Assembly: GCA_017535945.1 (NCBI GenBank)
Contig: JAFXTJ010000052.1
Coordinates: 1-64,000, forward strand
Direction of reading: 5' to 3'
From: Lachnospiraceae bacterium
GTDB taxonomy: Bacteria > Bacillota > Clostridia > Lachnospirales > Lachnospiraceae
DNA length: 64,000 nt
Positions within the stretch are counted from its first letter, which is position 1; each line of letters begins with the position of its first letter. Below the pieces are notes generated by a model. That model saw only the letters and a list, made by a program, of their open reading frames with translations. It was not told the DNA's origin and did not search any database. Of the stretch, positions 32,797 through 42,027 are shown one piece after another. The translations under genes were made by a program, and so were the position numbers.

Positions 32797-33757
32797 GCAG
32801 GTAAAGACCATCGGAGTGCTCACCAGCGGAGGCGATGCCCCCGGCATGAATGCCGCGATCCGTGCGGTCACCCGCAAGGCGATCGACAACGGCCTGACGG
32901 TCAAGGGGATCAAAAAGGGCTATCAGGGCCTGCTCAACGAAGAGATCGTCGATCTGGAACGCCACAGTGTGGCGGATCTTTCCCAGCGCGGCGGCACGAT
33001 CCTGGGCACGGCCAGATGCATGGAATTCAAGACCGAGGAGGGTCAGAAGAAGGCTGCCGATATCTGCCACAAACACGGCATCGACGGGATCGTGGTCATC
33101 GGCGGTGACGGCTCCTACCGCGGCGCGCAGGCACTGGCACGGCACGGCATCAACACGATCGGCATCCCGGGCACCATCGATCTGGACATCGCCTGCACGG
33201 ACTATACGATCGGTTTCGACACGGCCATCAACACGGCGATGCAGGCCATCGATAAGGTCCGCGACACCTCTTCCTCCCATGAGCGCTGCTCCATCGTTGA
33301 GGTCATGGGGCGTCACGCCGGCTTCATCGCCCTCTGGTGCGGTCTCGCAACCGGTGCCGACGACATCCTGATCCCCGAGAAGTACGATTTTAACGAGCAG
33401 GGCATCATCGACAACATCGTCCGCAACCGCAAGCGCGGCCACACGCATCATATCATCGTCAACGCCGAGGGCATCGGCCACTCGACCTCCATGGCCAAGC
33501 GGATCGAAGCGGCCACCGGTGTGGAGACACGGGCGACCATCCTGGGCTACATGCAGCGCGGCGGCTCCCCTACCTGCAAGGACCGTTTCTATGCGGCGAT
33601 CATGGGTTGCTATGCCGCGGACATCATCGCCGAGGGCAAAACCAACCGCGTGGTGGCATCCAAAAACGGCGGGATCACCGATCTGGACATCGAGGAAGCG
33701 CTCTCCATGACCAAGACCATCGACGAGTATCATTACCGGATGTCCAAGATCCTGTAA
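32789..33757 (+). CDS. pfkA: 6-phosphofructokinase
   Basis: ATP-dependent phosphorylation of fructose 6-phosphate. The 322-residue protein has LTSGGDAPGMNAAIRA, IGGDGSYRGA (residues 104-113; GGDGS rather than the PPi-type GGDDS), the catalytic PGTIDLDIACTDYTIGFDTA (D131, D133) and EVMGRHAGFIAL. The usual N in GTIDND is L here. The ATG at 32789 follows AAGGAGAAAGCCC and overlaps malQ by eight bases. A TrmH gene follows after 3 bases. The malQ-pfkA order links glycogen breakdown to glycolysis. Confidence 0.97.
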   Translation: MSKQVKTIGVLTSGGDAPGMNAAIRAVTRKAIDNGLTVKGIKKGYQGLLNEEIVDLERHSVADLSQRGGTILGTARCMEFKTEEGQKKAADICHKHGIDGIVVIGGDGSYRGAQALARHGINTIGIPGTIDLDIACTDYTIGFDTAINTAMQAIDKVRDTSSSHERCSIVEVMGRHAGFIALWCGLATGADDILIPEKYDFNEQGIIDNIVRNRKRGHTHHIIVNAEGIGHSTSMAKRIEAATGVETRATILGYMQRGGSPTCKDRFYAAIMGCYAADIIAEGKTNRVVASKNGGITDLDIEEALSMTKTIDEYHYRMSKIL

Positions 33758-33760
33758 CAC

Positions 33761-34552
33761 ATGATCAGTTCCACAGGCAACAGCCGGATCCGGGGTGTTC
33801 AGGCACTTTTGAAAAAACGCTCCGAACGGGAAAAACAACATGCCTTTGTCATCGAAGGGCTGCGGATCCTCAGGGAGGCACCTCCCGGCAGGGTGAAAGA
33901 GCTCTATGTGACAGAGGCTTTTTTATCCGCTCTGACCGCTGAAGACCGTGCCCTGATCGAGGCCTTCCCCTGCGGGACGGAAACCGTGACACCGGAGGTG
34001 ATGGAGCGGCTCTCCGACACCGTTCATCCGCAGGGAGCGCTGGCTGTCGTCCGGATGCGGGACACCTCTCCGGATGACCTCTTTGCGGACAGCTCCGTGC
34101 CGCCGCTGATCCTTGTCACCGAAAATCTGCAGGACCCCGGAAATCTCGGCACCATCCTGCGCACGGGCGAAGCCGCCGGTGTCACCGGCATCCTGCTCGC
34201 CGGCGATACCGCGGACCCGTACAATCCCAAGGTTGTACGCAGTACCATGGGGTCGATCTTCCGTCTGCCGTTTCTTCGTGTGGGGGATATCAAGGATGCC
34301 AGTGACCTCTTAAAGCGTCACGGTGTCACGATCTACGCGGCCGATCTGCGCGGAGCGGATCCCTATGACAAAGCGGATTACCGTACCGGCTGCGCATTTC
34401 TCATCGGCAATGAGGGCGCAGGCCTGACCGCCACGGCGCTTTCCCTCTCCGATGCGCGGATCCGCATCCCGATGGCGGGATCGGTGGAATCCCTGAATGC
34501 CGGCGTATCCGCTGCCCTGCTCTGTTTCGAAGCCGCCAGACAGCGGCGGTGA
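33761..34552 (+). CDS. TrmH/SpoU-family RNA 2'-O-methyltransferase
   Basis: Methylates a ribose in rRNA or tRNA with SAM through a trefoil-knot fold. The 263 residues show motif 1 LQDPGNLGTILRTGEAAG, motif 2 FLIGNEGAGL and motif 3 IPMAGSVESLNAGVSAAL, preceded by an L30-like substrate domain (about 1-95). It follows pfkA by 3 bases with no ribosome site of its own and ends 4 bases from the convergent SGNH gene. Probably RlmB-like, but the target nucleotide cannot be read. Confidence 0.93.
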   Translation: MISSTGNSRIRGVQALLKKRSEREKQHAFVIEGLRILREAPPGRVKELYVTEAFLSALTAEDRALIEAFPCGTETVTPEVMERLSDTVHPQGALAVVRMRDTSPDDLFADSSVPPLILVTENLQDPGNLGTILRTGEAAGVTGILLAGDTADPYNPKVVRSTMGSIFRLPFLRVGDIKDASDLLKRHGVTIYAADLRGADPYDKADYRTGCAFLIGNEGAGLTATALSLSDARIRIPMAGSVESLNAGVSAALLCFEAARQRR

Positions 34553-34556
34553 TCCC

Positions 34557-35684
34557 TTACTCCGTTTTATAAGACCGTATCCGTTCGGCCAGTTCCGGCT
34601 CCCTGCTTTCAATGATCGTTCTCAGATGGGTCAGATGCCGCTCCATATCCGCCGCATCACGGATTCTCTCTCCGTCCGCCGCCATATCCGCGGCCATATA
34701 TGCATTCACTTCCGGGCGGAAGTGAACTTCATCCATATAGCCGCCGTCGAGATCCGTGATGATCTCCTCCCGGTCCTGATACTGGAACACGCGCACATTC
34801 TCTTCTTTCAGGAGCAGCTCCGTGATGGCGGCCTCCTGGGCGAGCGTCGCCTCGAGGTGATCCCCGCGCACCGCGTCATGCCAGTAGAACAGGGAATACG
34901 GCGGGAAGAAGAAATACCATTCCGTCTCCGGATGCGCCCGGACATACGGCAGGATATACGTCTCCATATTGCGCACCGTGTCCGCAAGATACGCATCCGC
35001 GGGTGTCTGCTCCGGGGCGGCCGCCGGCTCGTCATAATGGCTGAGGATCCAGTCCAGCGTATAATACAGGTCATCCTCCCATTCCGTCATATAGACCCGG
35101 TTTAACGGTGTCCCTTCGCGCTCCGCCGCCGGCTTCACGCAATACTCCAGCAGCACCTCCATATTCAGCAGATATTTCACATCATTGAACGGGTTCCGGT
35201 CATAGAGATACTCCGGATAGGGATATTTCACACTCCCCTCTTCCGCTGTCCACGCCGCCGGATCGATCGCGATGAAGATCTCCCGGATCTCTCCCTCTGC
35301 GGCGCTCCTGCCGCCGTACACCGCCTCAAGCATGCGCCCGATATCTCCGGGCAGCGCGCCGTTCATGGTGAGCTTCAGCACCTGCGGATGATCCGCAAAG
35401 AGTTCCGTGAAATCCTGCGTGTCGAAATTCATCGTCATGGAAGAGCCCGTGATCACGCCGTCATAGGAGAACCGCTCCGCCATGCCGATATTCTGCGAGA
35501 GCTGATTGTCGATCACGTAGGGAAAGCCCGGCAGCGGATCGTGATACCTAAAGAACGGGTCCGCGGCAGCGACGATCGCGGCTGCGAGGAGCAGTCCCGC
35601 GGCCGCAAAGATCCCGGAGAACAGAAGAAAACTCCCTGCCCGGTTCTTTTTCATATCATTTGTTATGATATCATTTGTTTTCAT
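34557..35684 (-). CDS. SGNH-hydrolase-like partner of the MBOAT acyltransferase
   Basis: A 375-residue protein with one N-terminal membrane helix (about 18-42) and an extracytoplasmic SGNH-like domain. DGVITGSSMTMNF gives the nucleophile serine block, and DEVHFRPEVNAYMA the C-terminal aspartate-histidine pair. Together with the MBOAT gene 22 bases upstream this is the pattern of DltB/DltD-like or AlgI/AlgX-like acyl transfer to a wall polymer or exopolysaccharide. The start lies inside three 15-base tandem repeats; a second ATG (MKKNRAGSF) at 35654 is equally possible, and neither has a clear ribosome site. Confidence 0.85.
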   Translation of the reverse strand: MKTNDIITNDMKKNRAGSFLLFSGIFAAAGLLLAAAIVAAADPFFRYHDPLPGFPYVIDNQLSQNIGMAERFSYDGVITGSSMTMNFDTQDFTELFADHPQVLKLTMNGALPGDIGRMLEAVYGGRSAAEGEIREIFIAIDPAAWTAEEGSVKYPYPEYLYDRNPFNDVKYLLNMEVLLEYCVKPAAEREGTPLNRVYMTEWEDDLYYTLDWILSHYDEPAAAPEQTPADAYLADTVRNMETYILPYVRAHPETEWYFFFPPYSLFYWHDAVRGDHLEATLAQEAAITELLLKEENVRVFQYQDREEIITDLDGGYMDEVHFRPEVNAYMAADMAADGERIRDAADMERHLTHLRTIIESREPELAERIRSYKTE

Positions 35685-35697
35685 ATCATGTGTTATC
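35653..35697. repeat. Three tandem 15-base repeats over the SGNH start codon
   Basis: Units 35653-35667, 35668-35682 and 35683-35697, consensus ATATCATTTGTTATG on the plus strand. Since 15 bases are five codons, the units also repeat TNDII-TNDMK in the N-terminus. Confidence 0.8.
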
Positions 35698-35706
35698 GTA
35701 TATCAC

Positions 35707-37191
35707 TCAGAAATTGAAATACACAAAACTGCTGACGTTTCCGAGAGACAGGATGCACAGAACAAACAGCAAAGCTATGCCGGCGGCGAGCCCGACCGTG
35801 CCCGCAAGCCTCCCCCGGCCGCCGTGTGCTTCCTCCCCCCCGTCCGGACCCGTCATGAAAACACCCGCCTTTTCCGCCAGCCGGACGGCATCCGGAGACA
35901 CGAAAACGAGGAATGCCGATACCGCAAGGAGCAGCCACATACAGATGATCCCGCCCGTGCGGGCGTCCGGAACGCCAAGCACCTTTAGCGGATACCAGAT
36001 CAGATCGTTCCGGAACGGATCGATGAAGCGGTCATGGAGTACGAACCAGGGCACATTCCAGAGTTTGCGCAGGAGTGTTCCCGCGTCTCTCAGGCTCTCC
36101 GCCCGGAAAGGCACCCATGCGAGGCTCACAAAGACAAAGGTGCACAGCCGTTTCACGAAGCGGGGCAGAGGGAGCGGTTTCTTCAGGCAGGCGCAGACAC
36201 AGGTGAGAAGGCCGTGCGCGATCCCCCAGATGAGGAAGCCGGCGCCGCTGCCGTGCCAGAGCCCGCTCAGGATAAAGACGATCATGATGTTCATGATCTT
36301 CCGGGGCAGACCTTTCCTGCCGCCTCCCAGCGGGATATACAGGTTCGCGGCGAAGAACGCGTTCAGCGTCGCGTGCCAGCGGTGCCAGAAATCCCGGATA
36401 TTCTCACTCCGGTAGGGCCGGTCGAAATTCACGGGCAGATCGAACCCGAAAAGCCAGGCGACCGCCCGTCCCATATCACAGTATCCGCTGAAATCAAAAT
36501 AGATCTGAAACGCATAGACAAAGACCGTGAGCACGGCTTCCGACCACAGGAGATCCGCGAGCGCCGAATAGGCGAGATCCGCGCCGGCTGCGAGCGCATC
36601 CGCCAGAAGCACCTTTTTCGAGAGCCCCAGCACGAAATACAGACAGGCCTTGGCGAAGCGTTCTTTCGTCGGCGGTGTGACAGCGGCTTCCTTTGCCCTC
36701 TCGAGAAAATCCGTGTACCGCATGATGGGACCCTGCAGGAGCTTCGGGAAGAAAAAGAAATACGAGAGCCACTGCAGCGGATCGAACGCCGTGATCTCTC
36801 CGCTTCTCACATCCGTCAGGAACCAGATCGCGGAAAACGTCGTAAAGGACAGCGCCACCGGCAGAACCGGGGACGCATACTTATAGAAGCACAGGAGCAG
36901 GAGATTCAGCACAATGCCCGCCGCGTAAACACACAGGCCTCTCCGTCCGGTACGGAAGTACAGCAGGAGCTTTGCGATGAGCAGCGTTCCGGCCGCCTGC
37001 AGGGACAGGATCAGGAGATTCCGTGCGCCGAAGGAGAGGTAGAACAACACGGACACCAGCGCCAGAAATCCCCGGCGGATGGCCGCACCGTTCGCGCGGT
37101 CCGCCGTAAGCCGGCGCAGTCCGTAATATCCGGCCAGACACACCGGCAGGAAAAACAGGATAAATTCATAAGATGGAAACACGAGTCGCAT
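35707..37191 (-). CDS. MBOAT-family membrane O-acyltransferase (AlgI/DltB-like)
   Basis: A 494-residue multipass enzyme that moves an acyl group across the membrane for polymer acylation. MRLVFPSYEFILFFLPVCLAGYY starts the family pattern; DPLQWLSYFFFFPKLLQGPIMRY, WHRWHATLNAFF (near residue 250), and SGLWHGSGAGFLIWG with the conserved catalytic histidine (near residue 310) follow. No ribosome site precedes the ATG; promoter-like TATAGT and TATACT sequences lie within 14 bases of it. The divergent dnaE gene starts 36 bases away. Confidence 0.94.
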   Translation of the reverse strand: MRLVFPSYEFILFFLPVCLAGYYGLRRLTADRANGAAIRRGFLALVSVLFYLSFGARNLLILSLQAAGTLLIAKLLLYFRTGRRGLCVYAAGIVLNLLLLCFYKYASPVLPVALSFTTFSAIWFLTDVRSGEITAFDPLQWLSYFFFFPKLLQGPIMRYTDFLERAKEAAVTPPTKERFAKACLYFVLGLSKKVLLADALAAGADLAYSALADLLWSEAVLTVFVYAFQIYFDFSGYCDMGRAVAWLFGFDLPVNFDRPYRSENIRDFWHRWHATLNAFFAANLYIPLGGGRKGLPRKIMNIMIVFILSGLWHGSGAGFLIWGIAHGLLTCVCACLKKPLPLPRFVKRLCTFVFVSLAWVPFRAESLRDAGTLLRKLWNVPWFVLHDRFIDPFRNDLIWYPLKVLGVPDARTGGIICMWLLLAVSAFLVFVSPDAVRLAEKAGVFMTGPDGGEEAHGGRGRLAGTVGLAAGIALLFVLCILSLGNVSSFVYFNF

Positions 37192-37227
37192 AATAGTATA
37201 CTATACCATGAAAAGAGGGAACACGAC

Positions 37228-40200
37228 ATGGCCTTTGTCCACCTGCACACGCATACCCAATACAGTCTGCTCGACGGTTCCAACAAGATCGCCGATTACG
37301 TGGCACGCGTCAGGGAACTCGGCATGACTGCCGCGGCGATCACGGATCACGGGGTCATGTACGGGGTCATCGACTTCTATAAAGCATGCACGGAGGCAGG
37401 GATCAGGCCGATCCTCGGCTGCGAGGTTTATGTCGCCCCGGATTCCCGTTACGACAGAGAAAACAACGCGTCCGGGGAACGCTATTACCACCTGATCCTG
37501 CTTGCGGAAAACAATAAAGGCTACGAAAACCTGACGCAGCTCGTGAGCCGCGGTTTTACCGAGGGCTACTACTACAAGCCCCGCGTGGACCGCGAACTCC
37601 TGGCACAGTACCATGAAGGACTCATCTGTCTCTCTGCCTGTCTGGCCGGCGAAGTGGCCGTCAAACTCACCGCCGGTGACTATGAGGGAGCCCGTGCGAC
37701 CGCCTGCTGGTACCGGGAAACCTTTGGCGCGGACAACTATTTCCTGGAACTCCAGGATCACGGTCTGCCGGAACAGAAACGCGTGAACTCCGGTCTGCTG
37801 CGGCTGAAAGAGGAGCTGGGGATCCCGCTCGTCGCTACGAATGACTGCCACTATACGCTGCCGGAGGACTGGGAAGCACACGATGTCCTCCTGTGCATCC
37901 AGACAGCAAAAAAGATCACGGATACCGACCGCATGCGCTACGCACAGGGGCAGTACTATGTCCGCAGCGAAGAGGAGATGCGCGCTCTTTTCCCCTATGC
38001 CCCGGAAGCCATCGACAACACGCAGCGCATCGCGGACCGGTGCGAAGTCACCATCGAATTCGGCGTCCGCCGGATCCCCCGCTACGATGTGCCGGATGGC
38101 ACCGACAGCCTGACCTGCCTGACCCGCCTGTGCCTGGACGGACTTGTCCGCCGTTATCCGGACGAAGATGTCTCGGACCCGGAGCACCCCCTGCGGAAAC
38201 GGCTGGACTACGAGCTCTCCGTCATCACACGCATGGGCTTCGTGGACTACTTCCTCATCGTCTGGGACTATATCAACTACGCCAGACAGCACGACATCTC
38301 GGTGGGACCGGGCAGAGGCAGCGCCGCGGGGAGCCTTGTCTCCTACTGTCTGGGCATCACCAACCTCGACCCTCTGCGTTATGACCTCCTCTTTGAGCGC
38401 TTCCTCAATCCAGAGCGGGTCTCCATGCCGGATATCGATGTGGACTTCGAATACGCGAGGCGCCAGGAGGTCATCGATTATGTGACGGAGAAATACGGCA
38501 AGGACCGGGTCACCCAGATCATCACCTTTGGCACTCTGGCGGCTCGCGGCGTGGTCCGCGACGTGGCCCGCGCCATGGATCTCTCCTATGCCCGCGGCGA
38601 TCAGATCGCCAAACTGATCCCCAATGAACTGAACATCACGCTGGAGCGCGCCCTGGAGATCTCCCCCGGCCTTAAGGCCGCTGAAGAGGCCGATCCCGAG
38701 GTGGCCAGACTCCTCTCCTACTGCCGCAAGCTCGAGGGACTGCCGCGACATGCATCCGTGCACGCCGCCGGTGTCGTCATCTGCAGCGCACCCGCCATGG
38801 AACTGGTCCCCCTGGCGCGTGCACAGGACGGTTCCGTCACCACCCAGTTCCCCATGACCACCATAGAGGAACTGGGGCTGCTGAAGATGGATTTTCTTGG
38901 TCTGCGGACGCTGACGGTCATCAAGGATGCCGTGAGAAGCGCCAATGCTCTGGCAGGCAGAGAACCGCAGGATCCGGACTATATCGATATCGACCGGATC
39001 GACCTGAACGATCCCGTCTCCATGGATCTCATCTCGAGCGGCCGCACCGACGGCGTGTTCCAGCTGGAATCCGGCGGCATGCAGTCCTTTATGAAGGATC
39101 TGAAGCCGCGTTCCTTTGAGGACATCATCGCAGGCATCTCACTCTACCGCCCCGGTCCCATGGACTTCATACCGAAGTACATCGCCGGCAAGAACGATCC
39201 GCAGCATATCACCTATGAGACGCCGGAACTGGTCTCTATCCTGGAACCCACTTACGGCTGTATCGTCTACCAGGAGCAGGTCATGCAGATCGTGCAGCGC
39301 CTGGCGGGCTACTCCCTGGGACGCGCGGATCTGCTGCGCCGCGCCATGAGCAAGAAGAAACAGCACGTCATGGAGGTGGAGCGCAAGAATTTCATCGAAG
39401 GGATCCCCGGGGATGAGATCCCCGGTTGCAGCGGCAACGGCATTTCTCCGGCAACCGCCGGGCGGATCTATGATTCCATGATGGATTTCGCCAAATATGC
39501 CTTTAACAAATCGCACGCCGCCTGCTACGCGGTCGTTGCTCTCCAGACCGCCTGGCTGAAAGCGCGCTATCCCGCTGAATTCATGGCGGCCGTCATGACG
39601 AGCGTCATCGATATGAGCACCAAGCTCACGGGCTATATGAACAGCACGCGCGCCATGGGGATCAGGATCCTGCCCCCGGATATCAACGAAGGCGGCATCG
39701 GCTTCGTCCCCGTCATCCGGGAGGACGGCAGCCGCGCGATCCGCTATGCGCTGACGGCGGTCCGCGGGGTCGGCCGCACGCTCGTCGCCTCTCTGGAGGA
39801 GGAACGGGCGAAGCGGGGGCCTTTCTCATCTCTGGAAGAATTCTGCCGCCGCATGATCCCCACCGGCGACCTGAACCGCCGCGCCCTGGAGAATCTCATC
39901 AAGGCCGGCGCCTTTGATTCCCTGGGCGGGTCGCGCAGACAGCACCTCCTGGACTGTGTCCCCTGCATGGAACAGGCGCAGCAGAACGCAAAGGACAATA
40001 TCTCGGGACAGATCTCCCTCTTCGACCTCTTCGATGCCTCCGCCGCGCCGCAGCCGGCTGCCGCAGCGCCCGCGGCACCGGAATATGACAAGCCGCAGCT
40101 GCTGGCCATGGAAAAGGAGGTGCTGGGGATCTATCTCTCCGGCCATCCGCTGGAACCGGATATCGCATTTCTGAACAAACACGCCACAGCGCGGGCAATG

Positions 40201-40740
40201 GACTTCGCGATCAACGAAGAGACCGAATGCCCGGCAGTGGAAGACGGCGCGCGTGTGACGATCGGCGGGATCGTCGCCGGGAAACAGCTGAAATATACGA
40301 AACGGGACGAACAGATGGCCATCCTCACGCTCGAGGACCTGACGGGCAGTGTGGAGGTGCTGGTCTTTCCCAAATGCTATGCCGGCTATTCCGAAAAACT
40401 CAATGAGGACGCCCGCCTGCTCATCAAAGGGCGCGTATCCTGCGAAGCGGATGCCGACGCCAAGCTCATCGCCGAAGACGTGACTCTGTTCTCGGAAGCT
40501 CCCCGCACCGTCTGGGTCCGGTTCAATGACCGTGCCGAATACGAAGCACACAAGGATGTCCTCACCGCCCTCCTGCAGCAGGCAGCATCGGGTCCGGCCG
40601 GCAACTGCTCCTTCGTGGTCTACCTGACGCAGGAGAAACAGAAAAAAGCCCTCTCCGATATCCCCCGCATCGCACTCACTCCGGATCTCCTCTCCGCATT
40701 GGAGAACACCTTCGCCAAAGCAAACGTAAAAGTAGTTTGA
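37228..40740 (+). CDS. dnaE: DNA polymerase III alpha subunit (DnaE type)
   Basis: A replicative polymerase of 1170 residues. The PHP domain starts HLHTHTQYSLLDG. Polymerase motifs include VGPGRGSAAGSLVSYCLGI, PDIDVDFEYARRQEVIDYV with the catalytic aspartates, and DLLRRAMSKKK. HhH, OB-fold (ILTLEDLTGSVEVLVFP) and tail regions follow. The frame is open for 1.2 kb upstream, but the ATG at 37228 has GAGGGAACACGAC and starts the family sequence, so the upstream part is antisense to the MBOAT gene. Proline/alanine-rich residues near 945 form a linker. In many Clostridia pfkA and a trmH gene sit directly after dnaE; here the acylation pair separates them. Confidence 0.97.
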   Translation: MAFVHLHTHTQYSLLDGSNKIADYVARVRELGMTAAAITDHGVMYGVIDFYKACTEAGIRPILGCEVYVAPDSRYDRENNASGERYYHLILLAENNKGYENLTQLVSRGFTEGYYYKPRVDRELLAQYHEGLICLSACLAGEVAVKLTAGDYEGARATACWYRETFGADNYFLELQDHGLPEQKRVNSGLLRLKEELGIPLVATNDCHYTLPEDWEAHDVLLCIQTAKKITDTDRMRYAQGQYYVRSEEEMRALFPYAPEAIDNTQRIADRCEVTIEFGVRRIPRYDVPDGTDSLTCLTRLCLDGLVRRYPDEDVSDPEHPLRKRLDYELSVITRMGFVDYFLIVWDYINYARQHDISVGPGRGSAAGSLVSYCLGITNLDPLRYDLLFERFLNPERVSMPDIDVDFEYARRQEVIDYVTEKYGKDRVTQIITFGTLAARGVVRDVARAMDLSYARGDQIAKLIPNELNITLERALEISPGLKAAEEADPEVARLLSYCRKLEGLPRHASVHAAGVVICSAPAMELVPLARAQDGSVTTQFPMTTIEELGLLKMDFLGLRTLTVIKDAVRSANALAGREPQDPDYIDIDRIDLNDPVSMDLISSGRTDGVFQLESGGMQSFMKDLKPRSFEDIIAGISLYRPGPMDFIPKYIAGKNDPQHITYETPELVSILEPTYGCIVYQEQVMQIVQRLAGYSLGRADLLRRAMSKKKQHVMEVERKNFIEGIPGDEIPGCSGNGISPATAGRIYDSMMDFAKYAFNKSHAACYAVVALQTAWLKARYPAEFMAAVMTSVIDMSTKLTGYMNSTRAMGIRILPPDINEGGIGFVPVIREDGSRAIRYALTAVRGVGRTLVASLEEERAKRGPFSSLEEFCRRMIPTGDLNRRALENLIKAGAFDSLGGSRRQHLLDCVPCMEQAQQNAKDNISGQISLFDLFDASAAPQPAAAAPAAPEYDKPQLLAMEKEVLGIYLSGHPLEPDIAFLNKHATARAMDFAINEETECPAVEDGARVTIGGIVAGKQLKYTKRDEQMAILTLEDLTGSVEVLVFPKCYAGYSEKLNEDARLLIKGRVSCEADADAKLIAEDVTLFSEAPRTVWVRFNDRAEYEAHKDVLTALLQQAASGPAGNCSFVVYLTQEKQKKALSDIPRIALTPDLLSALENTFAKANVKVV

Positions 40741-40764
40741 TTCTTTACGATTTTCTGTTATAAT
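40737..40764 (+). promoter_or_regulatory. Promoter of the DUF3048 lipoprotein gene
   Basis: TTGATT (40737-40742, overlapping the dnaE stop) and TATAAT (40759-40764), spacer 16 bases. It may also drive the following plus-strand genes up to dusB. Confidence 0.6.
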
Positions 40765-40815
40765 ATTTGCACTTTGTTTATAGATGTAAGGATCCAAAAA
40801 GAGAGGAAGAACGTC

Positions 40816-42012
40816 ATGAAGAACAGGATCGCACGCAAACTGATCTCGGTCGCAGCAGCAGGAATGCTGGTCATCTCCCTTGCCGCCTGCGGCGGCGCAG
40901 GAAACGCAAACACTGCGCAGACTACCGTTGAAGCCAAGCCGGACATCTTTGAAGAGAAGCCGGCCGAGCCCGCTCCCGCGGAGGAACCGGCTCCCGCAGA
41001 AGAACCTGCTCCCGCAGAGGAGCCCGTTCCCGAGGAAGAACCCGCCATGGAGATGCCCGCCGGCATGTATGCCTCGGAGCTCACAGGCCTCCCCATCCCG
41101 GAGGAACTGAAGAATCAGCGTCCCATCACCGCCATGGTGGATAATGAGATCAAGGCACTGGATCACTACGGCACCGCTCAGGCGGATATCGTCTATGAGC
41201 TCATGAACAGCACGGCCAACGATCGCATCACGAGACTCATGTGCGTCGTCAAGGACTGGGGCGCCATCGAGCAGCTCGGCAGCATCCGCAGCACGCGTCC
41301 CACCAACATCATGCTGACCGCGGAGTACAATGCCGTGCTCTGCCACGACGGCGGTCCTTACCATAATGACGCGTATTTCGCCAAGGGCTTCATCGAGCAC
41401 TTCTCCGGCGATTTCTCCCGCGTCAATAACGGGAAGCCGCGTGAGTTCACGGAGTATATCCTCTCCGGCGATCTCGACCGCGATTTCTCCAAGTATAATG
41501 TCTCCACGGAGTATGATGAAGGATTCTCCGCCGACACGCCGCATTTCAATTTCGTGGATTACGGCAAGGAGGTCGATCTGGAAGGGACCTACGACAGGAC
41601 CTATCACGTAAAGCAGATCATCCTGCCCTTCCCGCACAATTCGTCCCTGCTCAACTACAATGACGAGACGGAGTGCTACGAGTACTACGAATACGGCAAG
41701 CCCCACCTCGACGGCGATTCCGGCGAGCCTCTGGCTTTCACCAATGTCTTCCTGCAGAAGTGCTCCTTCACCAAGCTTGATGAGAACGGCTATCTCGTCT
41801 ACAACTGCCTGGGCAGCGGCGAGGGCTTCTACATCACCAAGGGGATCGAAAAGAGCGTCAGCTGGGTCAAGCAGGATGACCGCGATTTCACGCGTTTCTA
41901 TGATGACAACGGCGATGAGATCCAGGTCAACCGCGGCAAGACATACATCACCCTGGTACCCGACGATTCCTGGGACAAGGTCCAGGCCAACGAAGAGATC
42001 TACACGGAATGA
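40816..42012 (+). CDS. DUF3048 (YerB-like) lipoprotein
   Basis: A 398-residue lipoprotein (signal ending LAAC). After an EPAPAE-rich wall-spanning linker comes the DUF3048 domain: ASELTGLPIPEELKNQRPIT, NEIKALDHYGTAQADIVYEL, TRLMCVVKDW, GSIRSTRPTNIML and LCHDGGPYHNDAYF fit that family, whose function is not known but which is common at the cell surface of Firmicutes. The ATG at 40816 follows GAGAGGAAGAACGTC. It is separated by 15 bases from a wall hydrolase gene, suggesting a wall-related role. Confidence 0.9.
   Translation: MKNRIARKLISVAAAGMLVISLAACGGAGNANTAQTTVEAKPDIFEEKPAEPAPAEEPAPAEEPAPAEEPVPEEEPAMEMPAGMYASELTGLPIPEELKNQRPITAMVDNEIKALDHYGTAQADIVYELMNSTANDRITRLMCVVKDWGAIEQLGSIRSTRPTNIMLTAEYNAVLCHDGGPYHNDAYFAKGFIEHFSGDFSRVNNGKPREFTEYILSGDLDRDFSKYNVSTEYDEGFSADTPHFNFVDYGKEVDLEGTYDRTYHVKQIILPFPHNSSLLNYNDETECYEYYEYGKPHLDGDSGEPLAFTNVFLQKCSFTKLDENGYLVYNCLGSGEGFYITKGIEKSVSWVKQDDRDFTRFYDDNGDEIQVNRGKTYITLVPDDSWDKVQANEEIYTE
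40972..41043. repeat. Four 18-base units coding the APAEEP linker
   Basis: Units of GCTCCCGCGGAGGAACCG type start at 40972, 40990, 41008 and 41026. Six codons per unit give APAEEP three times and then VPEEEP. Confidence 0.85.
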
Positions 42013-42027
42013 CGGATCGGTCATGCT

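Noticed and set aside
36034..37227. Long upstream extension of the dnaE frame (about 400 codons)
   Set aside because: It reads antisense through the MBOAT gene; the PHP domain and ribosome site place the start at 37228.
40972..41043. Possible CRISPR or satellite (18-base units)
   Set aside because: The units are in-frame codon repeats of a proline-rich linker without spacers.
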